A DNA stretch of 64,000 bases, taken from NCBI RefSeq assembly GCF_041260155.1, contig NC_091945.1, positions 31,316,296-31,380,295 on the forward strand. Direction: 5' to 3'. Each line of letters starts with the position of its first letter. Position 1 is the stretch's first letter. The notes below the pieces were generated by a model, which did no database searches, was not told the origin of the DNA, and saw only the letters and a program-made list of their open reading frames with translations. Of the stretch, positions 33,492 through 44,700 are shown one piece after another. The translations under genes and the position numbers were made by a program. The DNA comes from Ptychodera flava. Lineage: Eukaryota > Hemichordata > Enteropneusta > Ptychoderidae.

Positions 33492-34390
33492 CACAGTCCC
33501 TTGGTGGGCTATTCAGCTCTGGGACTATTCGCCCCATAGAGGAGTGTACAGAAGCGAGAAACAATCCAAGTCTGGAAACAGAATGGCTATAAAAACCACG
33601 CCATGTCACATTCCGTGTCCGATTTCACTGTGAAAATTAGCAAGTTCATCTATCATGCAACCGTCGATCGTTCCCTATCATTCTAAAATTTCATACCTGA
33701 TACTTTATCTGATTCAAAAACGCTCGTTTCGTGTGATTTTCGGCCGAATTCGACAGACACCTTGCCAAAACCTAGTGGTGAGCAACATTCCGGTCACCTC
33801 TTGGGTACCTCCACTTTACTGACATTGGCACCGCCTACCCATGAGGGATGACTGGAATGTTGCTCACGCTTATGTTTTGGCGAGGTGTCTCTCGAACTCG
33901 GCCGAAAATCACAGGAAACTAGCATTTTGTAAGCAGATGAAGTATCAGATATGAATTTTCGTGTGATTTTCGGCCGAGTTCAGAAGACACGTCGCCAACA
34001 AAACCTTCCAGTCACCCCTCATGGGTACGCGGCGCTAACGTCAGTAAAGTGGAGGTGCCCAACGTCCACTGTGAGGTGACCGGAATGTTGCTCACGCTTA
34101 TGTTTTAGCGACGTGTCCGTCAAATTCGGCCGAAAATCACACGAAACGAGCGTTTGTGAAGCAAATCAAGTACCAGGTATGAATTTTGAGAATGATAGGG
34201 AACGGTCGACGGTTACATGATAGATGAACTTGCTACTTTTCACGGTAAAATCGAACGTCGAAGATGACATGGTGGCACAATCCCTATACGAAATACCCAT
34301 TCTGTTTCCAGACTTGGGTTGTTTCTCGCTTCTGTACACTCGTCTATGGGTCGAATAGTCCCAGAGCTGAATAGCCCACGAGGGACTGTG
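33492..34390. mobile_element. 899-bp foldback (long-inverted-repeat) DNA transposon, non-autonomous
   Basis: Two inverted arms of roughly 350 bp begin CACAGTCCCT and end GGGACTGTG. They are flanked by a perfect 7-bp direct repeat, CCCTTAC, at 33485-33491 and 34391-34397. The arms match almost base for base around GGGCTATTCAGCTCTGGGAC and the motif ATTTTCGGCCGA. Inside, that motif occurs four times in alternating orientation (33736, 33898, 33966, 34126), so palindromes are nested. There is no open frame of note. The superfamily is uncertain, as a 7-bp target site is unusual. Arm divergence suggests moderate age. Confidence 0.85.
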
Positions 34391-34397
34391 CCCTTAC

Positions 34398-35582
34398 TTC
34401 CCAACCATGTTGTAATGCCATTTCTCTTGCATGGCCACAAAAAGCATTCCTGTATGGGCCTAGCTGTGGTGTTTTATGAGGCTTGAAAGTCAAAATCAGC
34501 CCGTAAAAGTTACTAATAGGCAGGAATCCAGTCTGAAAACACCAAAGCTATATATGGGCCCACACGTCCACCCACAGCCTTTCACAAGGGTTTGACACAT
34601 CCCAGGGTCACAGTGGTGATGAACCCATACAATTGCAATCCAATCCAACTGGCTCTACCTACACATTGACCACTTTACATTTTCATCGGAGAATCCTCGA
34701 AATAGCTTCCCTTTAAACAAAATAAAAGTAAAGTAACATTCCTACTTGTTTACATTACTTGCGGGGTTTCTTTCAGTACAGCAGCTTCATAGCTCTTGAA
34801 ATGAACGTGAACTTTCGGAATGGGACACGCCTACTGTACGAGTACAACTACTACTAGTAGTAGCATGAATAGTCTAATCTTACTGTGTACTATGTATTAA
34901 AGTAAAACATGCTGCGGTCCGTGCCGCTACACCCAGACCTAGGTTGCGTTTTGTTGGGAATAAAACACAACCGAATAGTGGTATGGCTACGTATGATTAC
35001 AGGAAACTTGAATAAGCTATTTAAGGGAAAAGATGGGTAATCATTGAGAAACAAAAAATCGTCTACGGTCAACACAATGCTGCGGATCACAGCGTGAAAA
35101 CAACGAGCAATGACTTACAAGGTAGGTTGAAAAATTTCGTGATCGAACACTTCCGCTATATGCAAGACCTTGATACGCGTCTCATAAAAGCTGAGTAACA
35201 TTGAAATTCAATGAGACACTGCTAAAATTGTCAAGACTTACGCTGTAGCACTCGACGCAGAACAATTTGATCTGCATTTTTTCGCGGTTCCCGTTTCATT
35301 TATGAATGAAAAGTCGATATGCGCGCGCATGCTATTTACACCCATCCGCAAGGAACTATGGGACTGCGAATTTTCGTGTCCGCCATGTTGAATTGTCCAA
35401 ATTTGAAAAATTTTGAAATTTTGACTCTTTCTGTGTAATGCACAGGAGGCCTCAGAAGTCAAAACCTATATGGAAGCCATTTAGGGAACACTAAAAAGTA
35501 CCGCGGCTACCATTTTTTGGTCTACGACCTCGTTAAGGGGTGTCGTGAAGCATTGTAAGTTAGTTATTGTGTCACGATCATC
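34398..35582 (+). promoter_or_regulatory. Promoter and leader region of the EPC gene
   Basis: CpG density rises from about 34.8 kb. Features include a 16-bp palindrome CTACTACTAGTAGTAG (34848-34863), a GCGCGCGCATGC stretch near 35321 and CCGCCATGTTGAA (about 35380), which resembles a YY1 site. There is no TATA box that I trust. The transcription start cannot be placed, and the 5' UTR is probably unspliced into exon 1. Inference from position and composition. Confidence 0.5.
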
Positions 35583-35735
35583 ATGAGTAAGTTGTCGTTC
35601 CGGGCACGGGCATTGGATGCCACCAAACCAATGCCCGTGTATCATAGCCATGAACTACCGGACTTGCCAGATTACTCAGCAATTAATAGAGCGGTTCCCC
35701 AAATGCCGACTGGGATGGAAAAAGAAGAGGAATCG
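35583..35735 (+). CDS. EPC2: EPC exon 1, start of EPcA domain
   Basis: Residues 1-51: MSKLSFRARALDATKPMPVY, then ELPDLPDYSAINRAVPQMPT and GMEKEEES. Almost identical to vertebrate EPC1/2. The ATG context is ATCATGAG. It ends in phase 0 at donor GTGAGT. Confidence 0.97.
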
Positions 35736-38700
35736 GTGAGTGGCTTTTGATCTGATTCTGCGCAATGTCATTGGGCAGCCATTGATGAGCAAGGAAATGG
35801 CGGGTAGTATCAAAGTGCGTTGATGAGGTTGACCAGACAGAGAAGTACAATTTGCATTGTTATCATGCGTTTATTTGGCATACATGTGGATGTTTTGCTA
35901 GTTTGTTTTACATGCCAACGTTGCAAAAGCCGATTTTTCGAGCTCAGTGAAAGTGACTAGGTCACGTGACCGTATGCATGCTGTCCGCCATTTTGAACGT
36001 GGTATAAATTAATTAATAAACCGATATAGGTGTATTGTAAATTCAAGTCGAAGCTTAAATATTCAAATAAGGTTAAAAACAATCCTTTACATTATTATGC
36101 TCATAAAGTGTTCGCTGGAAATGTGATTCCTCTCGAAATAGTTGAACGAAAAGGCAATAAAATTTTAAGGGACGTATGCTCATGAATAAGTAATTAGTGA
36201 CCCAGGAAATGAAAATATAACCTCTGCAGAAGTCGTCTTGTCTGTGCATGCAGTAGATCTTGTTGTGGTCTTTTAGACCAAGAACAATAGTACCCTAGGT
36301 CAAGAGAGGTAGTCTGTCATTATCAATCAGTTTGATAGACAGATCAGACAATATATATTATTTTCCTTTTGTCATCTGAAGTAAATATGCATCTGTCAAA
36401 ATATGCGCTGTCTGTGCCTATGTTTATTTTGTCATTGTTTGAGTTTCAATGAATCTATTCATTTTAATGATAATTTTTATATAAGATAAAACTAATTATA
36501 TGAAGTCCATCTCAATGATATTTGTCATGTTGGGGAAAATGAATGAAATGGATTGATGAACTGCATTATTGAATGTTGTGTTGTATGTTTATGGTTCCTT
36601 TCGCTCATGAAAATATGGTTTTTTTTGTATCTTAGTTTGTGATATGTCATATGTATGAAATTTTTTCTATGTAGAACAAATAAAGCATTTTTGTTGAGTT
36701 CAAAACATTGTGTTTTCCATGAATGTGAAATTCAGGAAAAAAATTGATTGCTTTAATAAGTTGAATCTTAATATCAAAAGATACAGGCAAAATAAATAGT
36801 GCATAAGCACATATAGAAATAGCAAAAATATCATCAAATTCACAAACTGATGAAATTTCCTGTTCATGGTGTTTCACTTTAAAGCCCCAACTCCCGTATA
36901 AAAGCGCGAGAACCTACGAGAGTGGCATAATGGTGGGATATTCAAACGTACTCGGTACGCTCTGGACGTCGTCTATAAAAACCGTTAATTTAGAAATCTA
37001 CCGATTAATTTTTTTTCTTGGAAATTGAGGGATATGTGTATAAGTATTTGGAGCACAATATACTTGGTTTCTGACGAAATCAAATTTGAAATGACGTCTG
37101 GAACCAGGAAAAGGATAAAATACTTGCCGGTAATATCGCCGGTATAACGTTCGATGTTCAGTTTGAATCTGCATGATTGACATGATATGCAAATTGCAAA
37201 TGAGTCATGAGCGATACGTTGTTTACTTTTTACGTACGTAGCGTTTATTGTTCAACGCGGGGGAAAACACCAAATACTCGGAGCGTACCGAAAGATACAA
37301 ACGCACACACACTGTGTATAATAAATACATGCAAACACATTTGATTAGGTAGTTCTCTTTTTGGAAAATTTGTTGGTCCTGAAAAGGACCGTTTTCATTT
37401 ATGTTGGCCTACCTGAGCCGTACATTTTACAGACAGGAAGGCCTATACTGTCATTTATGCCCGACATAAAGTACGGTTGAGACCACGGGCAAGTACCAGC
37501 ACAAATTCTGGCATGATCTCTCACTTTGTCTACACTGTCTGTATATCTTCTGTCTTCTTTTCAAATTTCAAGTTTTACCCTCGAGTCAACGTACTGTTGT
37601 ATGCGTAACTATCGCTTACGCTTAGCTGTAAAAGTGATATACATTTTCTTTCCCGATCTAAAGCCGTGCATGCCTATGTAACACAAAACAAGTAGCCTCC
37701 AGAATCCAATGTGCTGACAAAACCGGGATTTTTTTTGACGCCTGCTATCGCCTTCGGCATATTCGGTCGTCACTGCTGGGTCACTTATGCTGAGCAGACG
37801 TCGAGTTGACAAACGTCGTCGGCCGGCGGCAGCTGAGGTCACCGTACCAATCAGTCACATCAGTTGCACTCAAATGTCCGCGCTCGATCCCCATCACAGC
37901 TAGCTCCAATTCATTCCTGGCAAAGAAAATTCCCGAGGCTACCTCTAGTGCTCATCAGTGACCGCTATCTTCATAAAGCCAGTTGACATAGTGTGATTAG
38001 CAGTCTGACTCTGACTACCACGCGTTTGTAATGAACTAGTATCGCGACTGCGTGGAGAGAGTAGAAGTGCAAGTGCACTCGATTTTGGCGGGATCGTTCA
38101 AAGTAGCGAAATACTAGAACTCACTATTTTATAAGGGGGATGAACATTGAAATGAATACTCCGAGAGATCATGCGATCACTTTATTCTGATTTTATTTTA
38201 GGTGATTAAATATTAACAGGTTTGATTTCTAAAATAAGTATTTTCAGAAGCTTTTTGAAATAATCATAACGACACACCACATTTCATTTCGGTCACCATA
38301 AAACTTGTAATCGAAGCCGTGGGAATAGTCGTCGGTACCCTCCCATCCGCGACAGCGCCGAGTTCATCAGACAACGAAATTTTGAAAAGGAAACTACAAC
38401 TACCATCCGAGAACTGTGGAAAACTACGTTTTATAATGGAGACACAGCCCTGCCTCGCTAAACTAAGGTAGAATGAGGAAAGGATTGTTTGTATTGACAA
38501 AAGCTCTACAAAATTTGGTAGACGACTCGGCCGTTGAGCATTGTGGTAAATGTCCAACGTTGAAATAATCACACTCGATAAATTTGGACATCTAGTGATG
38601 ATCTAGTAGGCGAATTTGCTGTTCTTTCAGAACTGTTTTGATTTTTCCCGTTCTTTCCTGAAATGCGGCATTTCTAGGACGGCGTTTGGACAAACAGTGC

Positions 38701-41700
38701 TTCATTATCAAGGCAAATACGACTCTGCAATCAAGACTCCCTGCAAGAGTGATGTACACTATGACTGACTGAGCCGAGGAAAACTCCGATAATAGATCCC
38801 GTGGCAGAAAAACTACTCGTTGGATTTCTGCATCGTTTACACCGTATACAAAGATGCGGATAGCTATTGCCACTGCCATGATATGCATTATGTTGAATCA
38901 TTCAAAAACGCGCAGAATACAATGACAAACGCTTCGTTTTCGGACGAGAAACGTATACCATGACGCATAGGGGTGTCGATCGATCGCCTGGCAACGTCAT
39001 CACGGTTTGTACAAATCCGAGGCGACGCCGCGCCGAACCTCTGCTCCAGTAAGACTTCGGAAAAAGTCTATGTTCAAGACAAACCTATGGGGGAAATGAG
39101 TGGATGTATCGTATGGAAAGTAAACCGTAAAATTGGGTGAAAATAGTATACGTAAAGTCACCGTGCAGTCAATGTTTACATTATGTGGCGTGCACGTTCT
39201 ATTTTTGGAGGTGTTCAACCAGCTGTTTTAATTTGCTACTTTTTGTTCACAAAGATACCATATTAGTTATGTTTTGCTCCGCCCATTTTTATCGATTTTT
39301 CTCGGTAGGGCCCTACCGAGAGTTACCGGTTTAAGAGAAAGAATATGTTATGTCAGTTCAAGTTGAAAGCTAACTCTCATTGGTCCTTTTACTGTATTTT
39401 GTTATAAAAGTGTGTTTCAGCTGTTTATCCTCTTTTTTTCCAACTTTCATTTTATTGAATGTCTCTTTTGTGCCAATGAAATTTCCCTCAGAAGTTCTTA
39501 AGAAAAATTAGGGAAATTGACTGGTATTAAAGATATAAGTTATATTATCAAATATAATTCTATTGAAGATAAGTTTTGTGTTTTAGTTCATGGAAAATTG
39601 AATATCTTTTCAATGAAATTCTGTATAGAAAGTTTATTCCCAGTTAGAAAATAGGTACACGTACAGTTGACAATTTCCATGCAGCACAAAATCTTTCATG
39701 AGTTTGTTGTCTGTAGGATTTTGTCCAGTAATTTAAAGAGCATTGAGTTCAACAAGTTTTATCTGTTATTTCAGTAAAAACTGTAGGAATACTTTTGTCA
39801 TTCAAAGACTGATGTCTTTTACATATGAGGCGACTGAATAGGATAAGGAAAATCCAAGTGTCTTAAGATCTCACCAGGGATGGAATTTACAAAAGAAGGC
39901 CCTATGATAAACTATTCAAGCAGAAACAAAAATGTTCCTTCTTCTCGGGTGTTTGTGCTGAGGAGACTTGCAATCTGTACTCACACAAGTATGTGCATTC
40001 TCTTACACAAGTATCTTGAAAGTATTTTAAAGACTTCAATTTGCTAATAATGTTGTTGGTGACCTGCTTTTATAGGAGCGGCATCTACAAGAAGCTATGA
40101 CGGCACAGCAAGTGTATGGAACGACAAGCAATTTGATTGTTATACCCACCCCAGAGTTCAAAAGTCAAGTCCCACACTATGAGAAATTGTACATGAATGA
40201 TTGTAAACAACCAAAGCAATACATCCATGTACAGTGTAAGTATTAATTTTTGGACTTTGCATTGAATGTCATAAAAGTCTGTGTTACTGTAGCAATTTCA
40301 TGATGATTAATTAGCTTAATGCAACATTGTTTTGTTGAAGTACATGCTGTGGTACTCTGGAGGTGTTCGTGTATCAAGCAATAAGGATACAACTGGTAGA
40401 CCATATACTGCATAACCTAAGTCATTGACCTCAAGGGTACCTTTGTAGTGTGCTTCATTGATTGTCTTGTTTTACCTCATGACATTTCTAAGTTGGAATA
40501 ATTTTGATACTACTTAGCAGACAGGATAAGGGTTAATGTTGTATTTTCTGGTTTTAACCCTTTGAGTGCTGTAATTTTCTCCCACCAAAATTTTAGTGCA
40601 AAATTTTACCAATTTTTATGAATTTTTCTGTAATTTTTTGATAATTTTTGACCAAATGGACATCACATTTCATTTGCTGCAGATTTTTCTCAAAATTTTG
40701 ACAAAAATCTGAATAAAATTGATTGGGGTTTATTTTATGAAGGGGACAAAAATAGACTTTTGTGCTCTAAGGGTTAATTTACAAGTAGGTAAAAATAATT
40801 CTGTGATGATACTCCATGCAGTTTCTCTACAACAGGGCTGTGATACATGGTACATTTAGTACCTTAGCGGTGTGAACTCAGCTGTCTGTTTTCAGCAAGT
40901 CTTTCAGGCACTTACAGTATAAATTATACAACTGATATATGTAGGGTCATTCTGATGCTTTACTGTTACAGCATTATTTTCATGTTTTTGGGAGTTTGTT
41001 TATGCAATGTAAGTCTTTCGGTACACCCTTGATATTTAGTGGTTTAAAGGAATTAAAAATGACAAACAAAAAATTGTCAAAAGATAGAAGGTTTGTCCAT
41101 TCATTGGAGACTTGAGACATAATCAGGAACACTGTAGACGCTCAAAGTCAGCTCAACCTCCAATTACATGTGTCTGAATCAGTATTCTTTAAACTTTTCA
41201 TTGCCATGGCATGGTTTGCTCTTAATGGATCATTATCAACGGTGATTTTGAACCTGTTTACAACTTATTTTTGGGTTAACAGGGTAAACCAACTTGTAAA
41301 CACCACTGGTAGATGATCAGTCATGGTATGAACCCCTGTTCCCAGGCTTATTTCACAACTTTTATGAAATTCAATTAAGATATCTTTTGGACACCCCGTT
41401 GTATAGATCATAATAAATATTTTCCAAATTCTTCGAAGATGCGTATTTTGTTCTGTGTACAGCGTCAGTTTTATTTTAGTTTCAACATCAACGTGTAAAT
41501 CACTGTGTGTTTATATAGATCTGAATGTCAGTTGAGTAATTCAGTGGCATAAATATGCCACTGTTAACTTGTAATTTGACCTAGAATGTTATTATTCGTT
41601 TCACACAGTGAAATGTAAATCACAAATTCATCGGTAATTTTATACCGGAAAGGTGGCATTGCATTAACTATACTTCACAATTACACTATGAATTAAATTA

Positions 41701-44700
41701 CTTCCCTGCAGTGTAGATTCCTGCACGCTATGAAAGTCCTGTACATGATCCACTGTTATATGTAAATGGGAAAAATGCTGTCAACTTTTTAACCAGTATC
41801 TATATATGGAATAGTTTTTTTTGAATCAAGAACAAGGCAACTAGTAATAGTTGTGATCATTTGCAAAAATTTGATAAACATTTTCCACCTAAAACTCTGA
41901 AATTTCACTAGTTTTAATGATGACTTTCTAAAATCACACAAGAAGCAAGCAATTATCTTACCAATGTTTTATCATAGGCCATGTCATAATAACATATTTC
42001 TGGGTGTTCTAGGCAGTATTTGGTGACATTGACCACTCCGGTGAATGCTTTATTTCCCGGTTATTTTGTTTACCAAAGTTTAATTCATTTTGAACATAAT
42101 AAAGTCTCATAACATAAGTCAGAGATTCAGAAACAGAAAATAAGGACCATACACCCTTGAAAGTCCTCAAATATGTTTGAATTTGAAAACCACCATGAAA
42201 ATTTTACTAAGTGGCGTGTGGTGCAAGTTCATTGCCACTCAAAGAATACATTTGATTGTGGAACGTGTTCAATAATGGCAGCAAACTTGATAGCTATGTG
42301 TGAAGTTGAAATTTTAGTAGGGAGCAAATTGCACTGATGAACAGCTTGTCAGATATGTCATACACAAATCCTTGATCTTTTGCAGCTATCATTGTATAAT
42401 CTGTGTATTCAGCAGTGTACTTTTCTGCCTATATTGATGAAATATACTTTTTAAAGCATCAGTTACTGTTTTTTGCCCTCAGCTCTTGGTATTGAGCAAG
42501 ACATTCCAGACTATGATATGGATTCTGATGATGAAGCGTGGATGAAGAAACAGTCAAAAAATATGGAAATTACTCCTTTACAGTTTGAAGAAATGATGGA
42601 CAGACTTGAAAAGGGTAGTGGACAGCAGGTATGAATACCAACATAATTTGGAATAATATTTAAGAAAGATATTCAGACACTCAAATTTTTACAATACTTA
42701 GAATTTGTGTTGCTGGTCTTGACTCATTTGAGGCATGTTGGGTAAATGAATTTTTCACTGTATTATCATAGTGAAATTCAAAACTTTAATTTCCTTGATT
42801 TTTTTATTCACGTTTTGAAAGAGAATAGTTGAAAATATCACTGAAAGTTTGAGTAAAAGTTTAAACATTTAATTTTTGAGTTGGGTACTACATTGTAAAG
42901 TCCAGTGTACAAATAACTAAAACCTCTGTATTGATATGCAATTTGCACAGATGCGCATGTACCTCCAGCTATGTATTATCTCTTTCCATCAAATTTTAAC
43001 AGAGGGATGTGCTATGTTTCAACAGTGCAAAGCTCCTGTCATAAATCATTTTGCATCTTGTTTCTGTAGGCAGCAGTTAATTAACCCTCTCAGTCAAAGA
43101 CTGTTATCAGTTCAGTTCTTTCTGTTGCCTAGCCGCTTAATCTAATCCACAGAGTTTTGGGAAAAAAAATTAAGGTTTTACTTAATTTCTGATAACATAT
43201 ATGACAGATTTCTGATAATATTCAAAATTTATTTCAAAAAAATTGTGATTATGATAAATATCAGTAAATTGTTCCATCCTTTGGTTGTACATGTACAAAG
43301 TGAATATCATTGCAAAGCTCCATTATTGGAACAAAGATAGCAGACAAAGAAAAAATTATGTAAAATGTCTGAGTGGTAGTGAAAGAAGAAGCTACAGGTT
43401 GTGGAATACAAATCAATTCTACAATTTTCACTTTAAAGTGTCCTTTTCATCATTTTGTCTTTCAGGCACAAGTAGTTTCCTTTTTCTTTACAAAGGGGAG
43501 ACACTGCTGATTCTCATTAGCATTTTCTAGAGAAAATGAATGCCAGTCCCATAGTGCTACCAGTTTATATGTTTTAAATGCCATTTACTCAAGTCGGGCA
43601 TGTATTATGAAATCATTATAAAATCATGCCACCATCTGAATATTTCAGTGACTGCAAGAGATATGTGTAACATTCAAAAGAATTTTGACCTGTGTCTGTT
43701 TGAATTTTCCAGGTGGTAACATTACCAGAAGCTAAACTGTTACTGAAGGAAGATGATGATCTGATAATAGCTGTGTATGACTACTGGTTGAATAAGAGGC
43801 TAAAAGTTGTAAGTACCTGTGTAGTGACATAACGATAGATCAACTCTTTTGATGGATTTATCAAGTTTTCTTGTACTTAAACCCTTTTATCATAATAGTT
43901 TGGTCTGGTTGTATTGTGAGTGTCAAGGAAATTGAGATGAAGTGGTTCAGATTGCTTGATCAGATGTCAATAGCTGAATCGAAACTTGTTTGATACTCTT
44001 TCAATATCAATGCCATCACACTGGAGTATATCACAATTTCAGTGCTACTGTACACCCAGTTGTTGTCCAAGCTTCATGATATGAAAATACGGCTTGATAG
44101 ACACTCCATGGAGATGGCATTTTGTTACGAAGGAAGAGTGATTCCTTTTTCCATCCCCATAGACATAGTGATATGTACAACTGTACTGTGTACCTTCACA
44201 AACAAGTGTCTTGTATATTCATATGAAACTATCCAGGGTTATGAATATTGTGTAAAAAGTGCTATCAAGATCCTATGCTGTCACTCAGTGGAGATTCTGT
44301 AAATTAAAACCGATCAACGATTACCTCAAAATTTTGGAGTGCATACCTGTTTATTCAAAACAAACACCAGTGCATTATATCCTTAAAAGAGGCAGTTCTC
44401 AATCCCTGGTTCTCCTATAAGTGGTTATTGACATTGACTGTTTATCATGTGACTTAAGTCCTTTGTTCTCCATTGAAAGTTGTGTTCAGTTATACAATAT
44501 GCTTAAAGATTAAGCTGATCAACAACCTACCTCTTTATGATTATTGTTCACTGGTGAGCTTCATGTGTGTATGTCGTTCACAGGGACATGCTTTAATACC
44601 TCAAGTGAAACAAGAGAAAAGGGATGGCTCAACAAGCAACAATCCCTATGTAGCGTTCAGGAGGCGGACGGAAAAAATGCAGACGCGGAAAAACAGGAAG

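Larger units (their letters stand above)
35736..40075 (+). other. EPC intron 1
   Basis: A 4.3-kb intron. It contains a perfect 12-bp E-box palindrome (35960-35971), a CpG-richer domain at about 36.88-39.33 kb and a 20-bp perfect palindrome (39301-39320). Minus-strand open frames within 38.26-39.22 kb show no domain I recognise. Confidence 0.8.
40236..42482 (+). other. EPC intron 2
   Basis: A 2.2-kb intron containing a 216-bp TTAA-flanked element (40558-40773) and a perfect 10-bp-arm hairpin (41542-41563). Otherwise AT-rich and featureless. Confidence 0.8.

Noticed and set aside
38264-38888. Two minus-strand frames of about 100 codons in EPC intron 1
   Set aside because: No recognisable domain or splice structure; one briefly looked like a membrane-receptor fragment but lacks family motifs.
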